Shown here piece by piece: positions 1 to 10,664 of a stretch of DNA of 64,000 nt. Position 1 is the first letter of the stretch, and the number at the start of each line of letters is the position of its first letter. The translations under genes and the position numbers were made by a program. Source of the DNA: Aegilops tauschii subsp. strangulata (taxonomy: Eukaryota > Streptophyta > Magnoliopsida > Poales > Poaceae); the NCBI RefSeq assembly GCF_002575655.3, contig NC_053039.3, positions 244,444,622-244,508,621 of the forward strand. Reading direction: 5' to 3'. The notes beneath the pieces were generated by a model. That model was given only the letters and a program-made list of their open reading frames with translations. It was not told the DNA's origin and made no database searches.

Positions 1-934
1 TTTGCTCTAGGGAGAGGTTTAGTCAACGGATATGCTACATTCAGGTCCGTATGTACTTTACAAATATCTATGTCTCCATTTTGAACACTTTCACGAATGG
101 AGTTGAAGCGACGCTTGATATGCCTGGTCTTCCTGTGAAACCTGGGCTCCTTGGCAAGGGAAATAGCTCCAGTGTTGTCACAGAAGAGAGTCATCGGGCC
201 CGACGCATTGGGAATCACCCCCAGGTCAGTAATGAACTCCTTCATCCAGATTGCTTCTTGCGCTGCCTCTGAGGCCGCCATGTACTCCGCTTCACAAGTA
301 GATCCCGCCACGACGCTTTGCTTGCAACCGCACCAGCTTACTGCCCCTCCATTCAAAATATACACGTATCCGGTTTGTGACTTCGAGTCATCCAGATCTG
401 TGTCGAAGCTAGCGTCGACGTGACCCTTTACGATGAGCTCTTCGTCACCTCCATATACGAGAAACATATCCTTAGTCCTCTTCAGGTACTTCAGGATATT
501 CTTGACCGCTGTCCAGTGTTCCTTGCCGGGATTACTTTGGTACCTTCCTACCAAACTTACGGCAAGGTTTACATCAGGTCTGGTACACAGCATGGCCTAC
601 ATAATAGACCCTATGGCCGAGGCATAGGGGATGACACTCATTTTTTCTCTATCTTCTGCCGTGGTCGGGCATTGAGCCGTGCTCAATTGCACACCTTGCA
701 ATACAGGCAAGAACCCCTTCTTGGACTGATCCATATTGAACTTCTTCAATATCTTGTCAAGGTACGTACTCTGTGAAAGACCAATGAGGCGTCTTGATCT
801 ATCTCTATAAATCTTGATGCCTAATATATAAGCAGCTTCTCCAAGGTCCTTCATTGAAAAACACTTATTCAAATAGGCCTTTATACTTTCCAAGAATTCT
901 ATATCATTTCCCATCAATAGTATGTCATCCACAT

Positions 935-2241
935 TGAAAGGATCGATACGGTCGACTAGAGGGGGGTGAATAGGAGACTACAAATTTTACTCTTTCTTGT
1001 CAATTTTAAGGCTTAGCGGATAAAAAGGGTTCACTAGATATGCAACTAGGTGAACACAACCTATATGACAAGCAAGTTCTAAGCTAAGTATGCTAGGCAA
1101 CAAACTAATTAGCAAGCCAACAAGCATACAAGGCTAAGTAAAGTGCGGGAAAGGATTAACCACAAGTGAGACGAGGACGCGGATTTTATCCCGAAGTTCA
1201 CTCTTCCTTGGGGAAGAGCTACTCTCCGTTTGGAGCGGTGCCGGAGCCAAAGCTTGTGGAACGCCACCGAAGGCTCACCGTAATCTCCTTCGAGTCACCC
1301 CCAACGGATGAGCCTCGAATCACTCGGGGTTGGTCTTGAAGGAGACCACCACACCTTTACAAACTTCTCCGGAGCACACCACAAGCAAGGAAGTTTCCGA
1401 AGGAACCTCTAACCGCCTAGGAGCCCAAGCTCCAAGAGTAACAAGTCATGGTGGATGAATGTTGCGGGGAATGCGATTTGGTTTGGTCAAAGTGTAGATC
1501 GGGTCTTGCTCTCCCAATCCCCAAAGTTTCAACAAGATTGGGTGGAGGGATTGAGAGTAGTGAGAAAAATGGGGTGTAGCAATGGAGGAGCTCAACAAGA
1601 CATTAGGGTTGGGGGATGGAGGAGGAAGAAGGGGGCTTTTATAGTGTTCTTGGCCGGGAGGGGATTTCTGCCCGTTGGACCCCGTGCGCACGGGCCAAGT
1701 CAGCCCCGTGCGCACGGGGTGTCCAGTGAGATGCGAGGTACCCCGTGTGCACGGGCCAAGTCAGCCCCGTGCGCACGGGGTGTCCAGTGAGTTTCGAGGT
1801 ACCCCGTGCGCACGGGCCAAGTTAGCCCCGTGCGCACGGGGTGTCCAGAAATATTCTGACTACCCCGTGCACACGGGGTGTCCAGAAGATTTCTGATGAA
1901 AACATCACAGGACACCACGGCAAAGCACACAACAAGTGGAATATCTGAGGAGGTGTAGGAGGGCTGGTGTATCTGTCTTGGAGGCATTCCCACACGACAC
2001 TAATTCCACGAAGACCCCTCTTGATAGTGGGGTTTTACCTACGACTCAAATCGAACCAAAAAGAAAAACCTTCGAGTCGCCGGTAACCACGCCTTTGATC
2101 TTTTTGGACTGGGGGGTCGCACACCTCCATCAATGGACACCTTGGAACCAATGTCCTGAGATAAACTTTAGCAACCAACATTAGTTACTAACCACATTGT
2201 CATCACACCAAAATATAATCTAAGTGATACTTGCACTTTCA
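935..2241. mobile_element. solo-LTR-like insertion (TG...CA, 5-bp target duplication)
   Basis: The insertion splits the copy A pol gene within the YVDD motif. It starts TGAAAG and ends CTTTCA, and is flanked by the perfect 5-bp duplication CACAT (930-934 and 2242-2246). TG..CA termini with a 5-bp duplication are the marks of an LTR. No internal domain, primer site or coding region is visible in the 1307 bp, so a solo LTR of an unclassified retrotransposon is the best reading. A short non-autonomous LTR element is the alternative. Confidence 0.8.
1679..1890. repeat. 61-bp tandem repeat with GTGCGCAC palindromes
   Basis: About 3.5 units with a period of 61 bp start at 1679, 1740, 1801 and 1862 inside the solo-LTR-like insertion. 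Each full unit contains two copies of a self-complementary core, CCCGTGCGCACGGG, so the block can fold into several hairpins and is very CpG-rich. The last unit is truncated and keeps one core. The long open frames that cross this block in both directions come from the repeat and are not genes. Confidence 0.9.
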
Positions 2242-5200
2242 CACATATAATAAGAGAAATGCTACAGAGCTCCCACTCACTTTCTTGTAAACACAGGCTT
2301 CTCCATAAGTCTGTGTAAACCCAAACGCTTTGATCATCTCATCAAATCGAATGTTCCAACTCCGAGATGCTTGCACCAGCCCATAGATGGAACGCTGGAG
2401 CTTGCATACCTTGTTAGCGTTCTTAGGATCGACAAAACCTTCCGGCTGCATCATATACAATTCTTCCTTAAGAAAGCCGTTAAGGAATGCCGTTTTGACG
2501 TCCATTTGCCATATCTCATAATCATAGAATGCGGCAATTGCTAACATGATTCGGACGGACTTCAGCTTTGCTACGGGTGAGAAAGTCTCATCGTAGTCAA
2601 CCCCTTGAACTTGTCGATAACCCTTAGCGACAAGTCGAGCCTTATAGATGGTCACGTTACCATCCGTGTCTGTCTTCTTCTTAAAGATCCATTTATTTTC
2701 TATGGCTCGCCGATCATCGGGCAAGTCAGTCAAAGTCCATACTTCGTTTTCATACATGGATCCTATCTCGGATTGCATGGCTTCAAGACATTTGTTGGAA
2801 TCCGGGCCCGCCATAGCTTCTTCATAGTTCGAAGGTTCACCGTTGTCTAACAACATGATTTCCATGATAGGGTTGCCGTACCACTCTGGTGCGGAACGTG
2901 TCCTTGTGGACCTACGAAGTTCAGCAGTAACTTGATCTGAAGCTTCATGATCATCATCATTAACTTCCTCCCCAGTTGGTGCAGGCACCACAGGAACATC
3001 TTCCCGCGCTGCGCTACTTTCCGGTTCGGAAGGGGTGACTATCACCTCATCAAGTTCCACTTTCCTCCCACTCACTTCTTTCGAGAGAAACTCTTTCTCC
3101 AGAAAGGACCCGTTCTTGGCAACAAAGATTTTGCCTTCGGATCTGAGGTAGAAGGTATACCCAATGGTTTCCTTAGGGTATCCTATGAAGACGCATTTTT
3201 CCGACTTGGGTTCGAGCTTTTCAGGTTGAAGTTTCTTGACATAAGCATCGCATCCCCAAACTTTTAGAAACGACAGCTTAGGTTTCTTCCCAAACCATAA
3301 TTCATACGGTGTCGTCTCAACGGATTTCGACGGAGCCCTATTTAAAGTGAATGCGGCAGTCTCTAAAGCATAGCCCCAAAATGAGAGCGGTAGATCGGTA
3401 AGAGACATCATAGATCGCACCATATCCAATAGAGTGCGATTACGACGTTCGGACACACCATTTCGCTGAGGTGTTCCAGGCGGCGTGAGTTGTGAAACTA
3501 TTCCACATGTCCTTAAGTGTGTGCCAAATTCGTGACTCAAATATTCTCCTCCACGATCTGATCGTAAGAACTTTATTTTCCTGTCACGTTGATTCTCAAC
3601 CTCACTCTGAAATTCCTTGAACTTTTCAAAGGTTTCAGACTTGTGTTTCATTAGGTAGACATACCCATATCTACTCAAGTCATCAGTGAGAGTGAGAACA
3701 TAACGATAGCCACCGCGAGCCTCAACACTCATTGGACCGCACACATCAGTATGTATGATTTCCAATAAGTTGGTTGCTCGCTCCATTGTTCCGGAGAACG
3801 GAGTCTTGGTCATCTTACCCATGAGGCATGGTTCGCACGTGTCAAATGATTCGTAATCAAGAGACTCCAAAAGTCCATCTGCATGGAGCTTCTTCATGCG
3901 TTTGACACCAATGTGACCAAGGGGGCAGTGCCACAAGTATGTGGGACTATCGTTATCAACTTTACATCTTTTGGTATTCACCCTATGAATATGTGTAACA
4001 TCACGTTCGAGATTCATTAAGAATAAACCATTGACCGGCGGGGCATGACCATAAAACATATCTCTCATATAAATAGAACAACCATTATTCTCGGATTTAA
4101 ATGAGTAGCCATCTCGAATTAAACGAGATCCTGATACAATGTTCATGCTCAAAGCTGGCACTAAATAACAATTATTGAGGTTCAAAACTAATCCCGTAGG
4201 TAAATGTAGAGGTAGCGTGCCGACGGCGATCACATCGACCTTGGAACCATTCCCGACGCGCATCGTCACCTCGTCCTTCGCCAGTCTCCGCTTATTCCGC
4301 ATCTCCTGTTTTGAGTTACAAATATGAGCAACCATACCGGTATCAAATACCCAGGAGCTACTACGAGTACTGGTAAGGTACACATCAATTACATGTATAT
4401 CACATATACCTTTGGTGTTGCCGGCCTTCTTGTCCGCTAAGTATTTGGGGCAGTTCCGCTTCTAGTGATCACTTCCCTTGCAATAAAAGCACTCAGTCTC
4501 AGGCTTGGGTCCATTCTTTGGCTTCTTCCCGGCAACTGGCTTACCGGGCGCGGCAACTCCCTTGCCGTCCTTCTTGAAGTTCTTCTTACCCTTGCCCTTC
4601 TTGAACTTAGTGGTTTTATTCACCATCAACACTTGATGTTCCTTTTTGATCTCCACCTCCGCTGATTTCAGCATTGAATATACCTCAGGAATGGTCTTTT
4701 CCATCCCCTGCATATTGAAGTTCATCACAAAGCTCTTGTAGCTCGGTGGAAGCGACTAAAGGATTCTGTCAATGACCACGTCATCCGGGAGATTAACTCC
4801 CAGCTGAGTCAAGCGGTTGTGCAACCCAGACATTTTGAGTATGTGCTCACTAACATAACTGTTTTCCTCCATCTTACAATTGAAGAACTTGTCGGAGACT
4901 TCATATCTCTCGACCCGGGCATGAGCTTGGAAAACCATTTTCAGCTCTTCGAACATCTCATATGCTCCGTGTTGCTCAAAACGCTTTTGGAGCCCCGGTT
5001 CTAAGCTGTAAAGCATGCCGCACTGAACGAGGGAGTAATCATCAGCACGTGACTGCCAAGCATTCATAACGTCTTGGTTCTCTGGGATGGGTGCTTCACC
5101 TAGCGGTGCTTCTAGGACATAATCTTTCTTGGCAGCTATGAGGATGATCCTCGGATTCCGGACCCAGTCCGTATAGTTGCTGCCATCATCTTTCAGCTTG

Positions 5201-5244
5201 GTTTTCTCTAGGAACGCGTTGAAGTTGAGGGCAACGTGGGCCAT

Positions 5245-6509
5245 TTGATCTACAAGACATATTGTAAAGATTTTAGACTAAGTTCATGATAATTAAGTTC
5301 ATCTAATCAAATTATTCAATGAACTCCCACTCAGATAGACATCCCTCTAGTCATCTAAGTGAAACATGATCCGAGTCAACTAGGCCGTGTCTGATCATCA
5401 CGTGAGACGGACTAGTCAACATCGGTGAACATCTTCATGTTGATCGTATCTTCTATACGACTCATGCTCGACCTTTCGGTCTTCCGTGTTCCGAGGCCAT
5501 GTTTGTACATGCTAGGCTCGTCAAGTCAACCTAAGTGTATTGCGTGTGTAAATCTGGCTTACACCCGTTGTATTCGAACGTTAGAATCTATCACACCCGA
5601 TCATCACGTGGTGCTTCAAAACAACGAACCTTCGCAACGGTGCACTGTTAGGGGGAACACTTTCTTGAAATTATTGCGAGGGATCATCTTATTTAACCTA
5701 CCGTCGTTCTAAGCAAATAAGATGTAAAACATGATAAACATCACATGCAATCAAATAGTGACATGATATGGCCAATATCATTTTGCTCCTTTGATCTCCA
5801 TCTTCGGGGCGCCATGATCATCTTCGTCACCGGCATGACACCATGATCTCCATCATCGTGTCTTCATGAAGTTGTCATGCCAACGATTACTTCTACTTCT
5901 ATGGCTAACGTGTTTAGCAATACAGTAAAGTAATTTACATGGCGTTATTCAATGACACGCAGGTCATACAAAAAATAAAGACAACTCCTATGGCTCCTGC
6001 CGGTTGTCATACTCATCGACATGCAAGTCGTGATTCCTATTACAAGAACATGATCAATCTCATACATCACATATATCTCATTCATCACATCCTTTTGGCC
6101 ATATCACATCACAAGGCATATGCTGCAAAAACAAGTTAGACGTCCTCTAATTGTTGTTGCAAGTTTTTACGTGGCTTCTATAGGTTTCTAGCAAGAACGT
6201 TTCTTACCTACGTAAAACCACAACGTGATATGCCAATTTCTATTTACCCTTCATAAGGACCCTTTTCATCGAATCCGCTCCGACTAAAGTGGGAGAGACA
6301 GACACCCGCTAGCCACCTTATGCAACTAGTGCATGTCAGTCGGTGGAACCTGTCTCACGTAAACGTACGTGTAAGGTCGGTCCGGGCCGCTTCATCCCAC
6401 AATGCCGCCGAAACAAGATAAGACTAGTAGTGGCAAGGAAATTGACAACATCTACGCCCACAACAAGTTTGTGTTCTACTCGTGCATAGAAACTACGCAT
6501 AGGCCTGGC
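5245..6509 (-). other. untranslated leader of copy A
   Basis: This is the 1.27 kb between the primer site and the gag start. It aligns along its length with the leader of copy B (12394-13693) in inverted orientation. BARE/Angela elements are known for a long leader. Only short non-homologous ORFs are present and none is supported. Confidence 0.8.
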
Positions 6510-6521
6510 TCATGATGCCAC
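6510..6521 (-). other. degenerate tRNA-iMet primer binding site of copy A
   Basis: On the minus strand, immediately inside the LTR, the sequence reads TGGCATCATGAG where copy B has TGGTATCAGAGC, the complement of the initiator-Met tRNA 3' end. A substitution and an extra base make this site imperfect. Confidence 0.8.
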
Positions 6522-6522
6522 T

Positions 6523-8233
6523 GTTGGAGATCGTTGCAGAAATTAAAAAAATTCTACGCATCACCAAGAACAATCTATGGAGTCTTCTAGCAACGAGAGG
6601 GAAAAGAGTGCATCTACATACCCTTGTAGATCACGAGCGGAAGCGTACATTTGAACGGGGTTGATGGAGTCGTACTCGTCGTGATCCAAATCACCGATGA
6701 CCGAGCGCCGAACGGACGGCACCTCCGCGTTCAACACACATACGGTTGGGGAAGACGTATCCTCCTTCTTGATCCAGCAAGGGGAGGGAGAGGTTGATGG
6801 AGATCCAGCAGCACGACGGCGTGGTGGTGGAAGTAGCGGGGATCTCGCCAGGGCTTCGCCAAGCTCAGCGAGAGGGAGAGGTGTTACGGGAGGGAGAGGG
6901 AGGCGCCAGGGGCTGTGGTGCGGCTGCCCTCCCTCCTCCCTCCTATATATAGGCCTCCTGGGGGGCGCCGGCCCTGGGAGATCTGATCTCCAGGGGGGCG
7001 GCGGCCAAGGGGTGGCTTCCCCCCAAGCCAAGTGGGGGGGCGCCCCCACCCCTAGGGTTTCCAACCCTAGGCGCAGGGGTAGGCCCAAGGGGGGGCGCAC
7101 CAGCCCACCAGGGGCTGGTTCCCCTCCCTCTTCAGCCCATGGGGCCCTCCGGGATAGGTGGCCCCACCCGGTGGACCCCCGGGACCCTTCCGGTGGTCCC
7201 GGTACAATACCGGTAACCCCCGAAACTTTCCCGGTGGCCGAAACTGGACTTCCTATATATAATTCTTCACCTCCGGACCATTCCGGAACTCCTCGTGACG
7301 TCCGGGATCTCATCCGGGACTCCGAACAACTTTAGGGTTAACACATACTATTATCTCTACAACCCTAGCGTCACCGAACCTTAAGTGTGTAGACCCTACG
7401 GGTTCGGGAGACACGCAGACATGACCGAGACGACTCTCCGGTCAATAACCAACAGCGGGATCTGGATACCCATGTTGGCTCCCACATGTTCCACGATGAT
7501 CTCATCAGATGAACCATGATGTCGAGGATTCAATCAATCCCGTATACAATTCCCTTTGTCAATCGGTACGTTACTTGCCCGAGATCCGATCGTCGGTATC
7601 CCAATACCTTGTTCAATCTCGTTACCGGCAAGTCACTTTACTCATACCGTAATGCATGATCCCGTGACCAACCACTTGGTCACTTTGAGCTCATTATGAT
7701 GATGCATTACCGAGTGGGCCCAGAGATACCTCTCCGTCATACGGAGTGACAAATCCCAGTCTCGATCCGTGTCAACCCAACAGACACTTTCAGAGATACC
7801 TGTAGTGTACCTTTATAGTCACCCAGTTACGTTGTGACGTTTGGTACACCCAAAGCACTCCTACGGCATCCGGGAGTTACACGATCTCATGGTCTAAGGA
7901 AATGATACTTGACATTGGAAAAGCTCTAGCAAACGAACTACATGATCTTTGTGCTATGCTTAAGATTGGGTCTTGTCCATCACATCATTCTCCTAATGAT
8001 GTGATCCCGTTATCAATGACATCCAATGTCCATAGTCAGGAAACCATGACTATCTGTTGATCAACGAGCTAGTCAACTAGAGGCTCACTAGGGACATGTT
8101 GTGGTCTATGTATTCACACATGTATTACGATTTCCGGATAACACAATTATAGCATGAACAATAGACAATTATCATGAACAAGGAAATATAATAATAACCA
8201 TTTTATTATTGCCTCTAGGGAATATTTCCAACA
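6523..8233 (-). repeat. 5' LTR of Angela copy A
   Basis: The LTR is 1711 bp. On the minus strand it starts TGTTGGAAATAT and ends CCAACA. It is clearly related to both LTRs of copy B but more diverged from them than they are from each other. Long open frames on both strands at about 6560-7335 are GC-rich LTR sequence and are not genes. Confidence 0.92.
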
Positions 8234-8856
8234 TTTATCCCTCTACATCATATCATCTTGCTTAAGGCGTTACTCTGTTCTTATGAACTTAATACTCTAG
8301 ATGCATGCTGGATAGCGGTCGATGTGTGGAGTAATAGTAGTAGATGCAGGCAGGAGTCGGTCTACTTGTCTCGGACGTGATGCCTATATACATGATCATA
8401 CCTAGATATTCTCATAACTATGCTCAATTCTGTCAATTTCTCAACAGTAATTTGTTCACCCATCGTAAAATACTTATGCTCTTGAGAGAAGCCACTGGTG
8501 AAACCTATGGCCCCCGGGTCTATCTTCATCATATTAATCTTCCAACACTTAGTTATTTCCGTTGCTTTTTACTTTGCTTTTATTTTACTTTGCATCTTTA
8601 TCATAAAAATACCAAAAATATTATCCTATCATATCTAACAGATCTGACTCTCGTAAGTGACCGTGTAGGGATTGACAACCCCTTATCGCGTTGGTTGCGA
8701 GGATTTATTTGTTTGTGTAGGTGCGAGGGACTCGCGCGCAGCCTCCTACTGGATTGATACCTTGGTTCTCAAAAACTGAGGGAAATACTTACGCTACTTT
8801 GGTGCATCACCCTTTCCTCTTCAAGGGAAAACCAACGCAGTGCTCAAGAGGTACCA
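8234..8856 (+). repeat. 3' part of the 5' LTR of Gypsy D
   Basis: It matches 30012-30635 of the D 3' LTR with roughly fifteen visible differences in about 620 bp and ends in the same ...CAAGAGGTA-CA terminus. The missing front of the LTR was cut off by the insertion of copy A. Confidence 0.92.
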
Positions 8857-8867
8857 AGAAGGATTTC

Positions 8868-8953
8868 TGGCGCCGTTGCCGGGGAGGCTTACGCGAAGTC
8901 AAGTCAAGATTTGGACTCCCGACAACGAGCCATTTCTGGCGCCGTTGCCGGGG
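8868..8953 (+). other. duplicated tRNA-Asp primer binding site of Gypsy D
   Basis: The 17-base motif TGGCGCCGTTGCCGGGG occurs at 8868-8884 and again at 8937-8953, each followed by GAGG and a similar sequence. It is the complement of the 3' end of plant tRNA-Asp, the primer of Athila-type elements. The first copy is in the normal place, 12 bases inside the LTR. The second is part of a 69-bp tandem duplication. Confidence 0.88.
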
Positions 8954-9118
8954 AGGTCTACGCAAAAGTCAACATACCAAGTACCCATCACAAACCCTTA
9001 TCTCCCGCATTACATTATTTGCCATTTGCCTCTCGTTTTCCTCTCCCCAACTTCACCCTTGCCGTTTTATTCGCCCTCTCTTTTCCGGTTGCCTCTTTTC
9101 GTTCGCTTTTCCCTCGCC

Positions 9119-9325
9119 ATGTCAGAACCAAAAAGAGTTGGGGTTTCTCTCCCGAGTTTTAGCGCTTTAGACAATCCTGCTATCTTATCTAAACTCATAA
9201 ATAGAAATACTATGGAAAAACCTGTCGGAGTTATCAATGAGAACCTTAGTAATTTTGATGAGGATGATTCTGGAATTTTCGTTATTTACTCGATGAATCT
9301 TTGAAAGATGCTTGGGATAGGCTGT
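9119..9325 (+). pseudogene. gag N-terminal fragment of Gypsy D
   Basis: The reading frame begins MSEPKRVGVSL at 9119 and runs to a stop at 9302-9304. A frameshift near 9285 precedes this stop, because the neighbouring frame continues as a plausible KDAWDRL. The frame is cut at 9325 by insertion of element C, and the target base pairs GCTGT (9321-9325) recur at 28154. The downstream half is at 28159-28690. I assign it to gag from its position after the primer site and its continuation downstream; no motif proves it. Confidence 0.65.
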
Positions 9326-9891
9326 TGATACGTCCATTTTGCATCATGCTTTTATATCGATATTTATTGCATTATGGGCTGCTATTACACGTTATGTCAC
9401 AATACTTATGTCTATTCTCTCTTATTTTACAAGGTTTACATAAGGAGGGAGAATGCCGGCAGCTGGAATTCTGGGCTGGAAAAGGAGCAAATATTAGAGA
9501 CCTATTCTGCACAACTCCAGAAGTCCTAAAACTCCACGAAAGTTATTTTTGGAAATAATAAAAAATACTGAGCAGAAGAAATACGTCAGGGGGGCCACCA
9601 CCTGTCCACGAGGGTGGGGGCGCGCCCTACCCCCCAGGGCGCGCCCCCTGCCTCGTGGGCCCCCTGTTGGCTCTCCGGTGGCCATCTTCTGCTATATGAA
9701 GTCTTTCGTCCAGGAAAAAATCATAAGCAACCTTTCGGGACGAGACTCCGCCGCCACGAGGCGGAACCTTGGCGGAACCAATCTAGGGCTCCGACAGAGC
9801 TGTTCTGCCGGGGACACTTCCCTCCGGGAGGGGGAAATCATCGCCATCGTCATCACCAATGCTCCTCTCATCGGGAGAGGGCAATCTCCAT
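9326..9891 (+). repeat. 5' LTR of Gypsy C, left fragment
   Basis: It begins TGATACGTCCATTTTGC and is co-linear with 26656-27221 of the 3' LTR, with about nine differences in 566 bp. Co-linearity stops abruptly at the junction with an Angela pol fragment. The ~0.9 kb corresponding to 27222-28124 is missing. The only other piece of this LTR is 19440-19468. Confidence 0.9.
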
Positions 9892-10454
9892 TTTGAATAA
9901 GTGTTTTTCAATGAAGGACCTTGGAGAAGCTGCTTATATATTAGGCATCAAGATCTATAGAGATAGATCAAGACGCCTCATTGGTCTTTCACAAAGTACA
10001 TACCTTGACAAGATATTGAAGAAGTTCAATATGGATCAGTCCAAGAAGGGGTTCTTGCCTGTATTGCAAGGTGTGCAATTGAGCACGGCTCAATGCCCGA
10101 CCACGGCAGAAGATATAGAAGAGATGAGTGTCATCCCCTATGCCTCGGCCATCGGGTCTATTATGTATGCCATGCTGTGTACCAGACCTGATGTAAACCT
10201 TGCCGTAAGTTTGGTAGGAAGGTACCAAAGTAATCCCGGCAAGGAACACTGGACAGCGGTCAAGAATATCCTGAAGTACCTGAAGAGGACTAAGGATATG
10301 TTTCTCGTTTATGGAGGTGACGAAGAGCTCGTCGTAAAGGGTGACGTCGATGCTAGCTTCGACACAGATCTGGATGACTCGAAGTCACAGACCGGATACG
10401 TGTATATTTTGAATGGAGGAGCAGTAAGCTGGTGCAGTTGCAAGCAAAGCGTCG
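9892..10454 (+). pseudogene. stray Angela RT/RNase H fragment
   Basis: These 563 bp are nearly identical to 16753-17316 of copy B (three differences noticed), covering the end of RT and the start of RNase H. The fragment has no start, no flanking LTR of its own and no target duplication. The left join to the C LTR shares only a few bases (TTTGAATAA region). It may be the rest of a tandem Angela copy whose left part was deleted, an ectopic gap repair, or an assembly artefact. Confidence 0.9.
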
Positions 10455-10664
10455 CAGTGGTTGTCTTCGGGAACTAGCTACTCGCGTGATTATTGGCGAG
10501 CTAGCCCATCTCCGGGGTCGCATGGACGGACATCACTTTGACCAACAACAAGAGAGAGGTTGTACGACCAAGGTGGATTATTCTTGGTCCGTTTTACGAT
10601 CCATCTTGATGAGATATATGCCTCTCTGGCCCGCCGACTGAAAGTGTGTGTGTGTGTGGGGGGG
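10455..10664 (+). other. 210-bp segment of unknown origin ending in (GT)n and poly-G
   Basis: I find no match to this segment elsewhere in the window. It replaces the ~390 bp of RNase H and 3' end (17317-17706) that should lie between the pol fragment and an LTR. It ends in a GT run followed by seven G, directly against the first base of the Angela B LTR. The five bases left of the LTR (GGGGG) do not match the five on the right (GATAG). Filler DNA from break repair is one explanation. Confidence 0.6.

Larger units (their letters stand above)
1..5244 (-). pseudogene. Copia gag-pol polyprotein of copy A, disrupted
   Basis: The start codon is at 5244 (protein begins MAHVALNFNAF). In order: Gag with a CCHC zinc knuckle, protease with an FDTG motif, integrase with an HHCC finger and a D,D(35)E core, reverse transcriptase with YVDD, and RNase H. 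In a living element this single polyprotein packages the RNA, makes the cDNA and inserts it. This copy is dead. Stop codons lie at 4756-4758 in Gag, at 4462-4464 inside the zinc knuckle (replacing Trp), and at 597-599 in the RT/RNase H connection. The reading frame is also split just after the YV of YVDD by the 935-2241 insertion. The integrase catalytic Asp that is mutated in copy B is intact here. The C-terminus is off the window. Confidence 0.93.
1..8233 (-). mobile_element. Angela/BARE-type Copia retrotransposon, copy A (3' end outside window)
   Basis: The element reads right to left: 5' LTR (6523-8233), primer site, leader, gag-pol, then the window edge inside the RNase H region. It is nearly co-linear with the full copy B at 10665-19439. 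Its right end is joined to the sequence TTTATCCCTC, which in the intact 3' LTR of Gypsy D occurs at about 30012, so copy A was inserted into D's 5' LTR. It is interrupted by a separate insertion at 935-2241. The 3' LTR and the left target duplication lie outside the window. The family name rests on the LTR start and on the gag N-terminus; Angela, BARE and WIS cannot be told apart here. Confidence 0.93.

Noticed and set aside
1446..1993. Open frames with repeated HGPSQPRAHG-type peptides
   Set aside because: The repeats are the 61-bp tandem DNA repeat read in several frames; there is no start context or homology.
6561..7335. Overlapping 250-aa and 212-aa open frames
   Set aside because: They lie in the GC-rich part of the copy A LTR on both strands, and the same happens in every Angela LTR here (11530-12315, 18572-19374).
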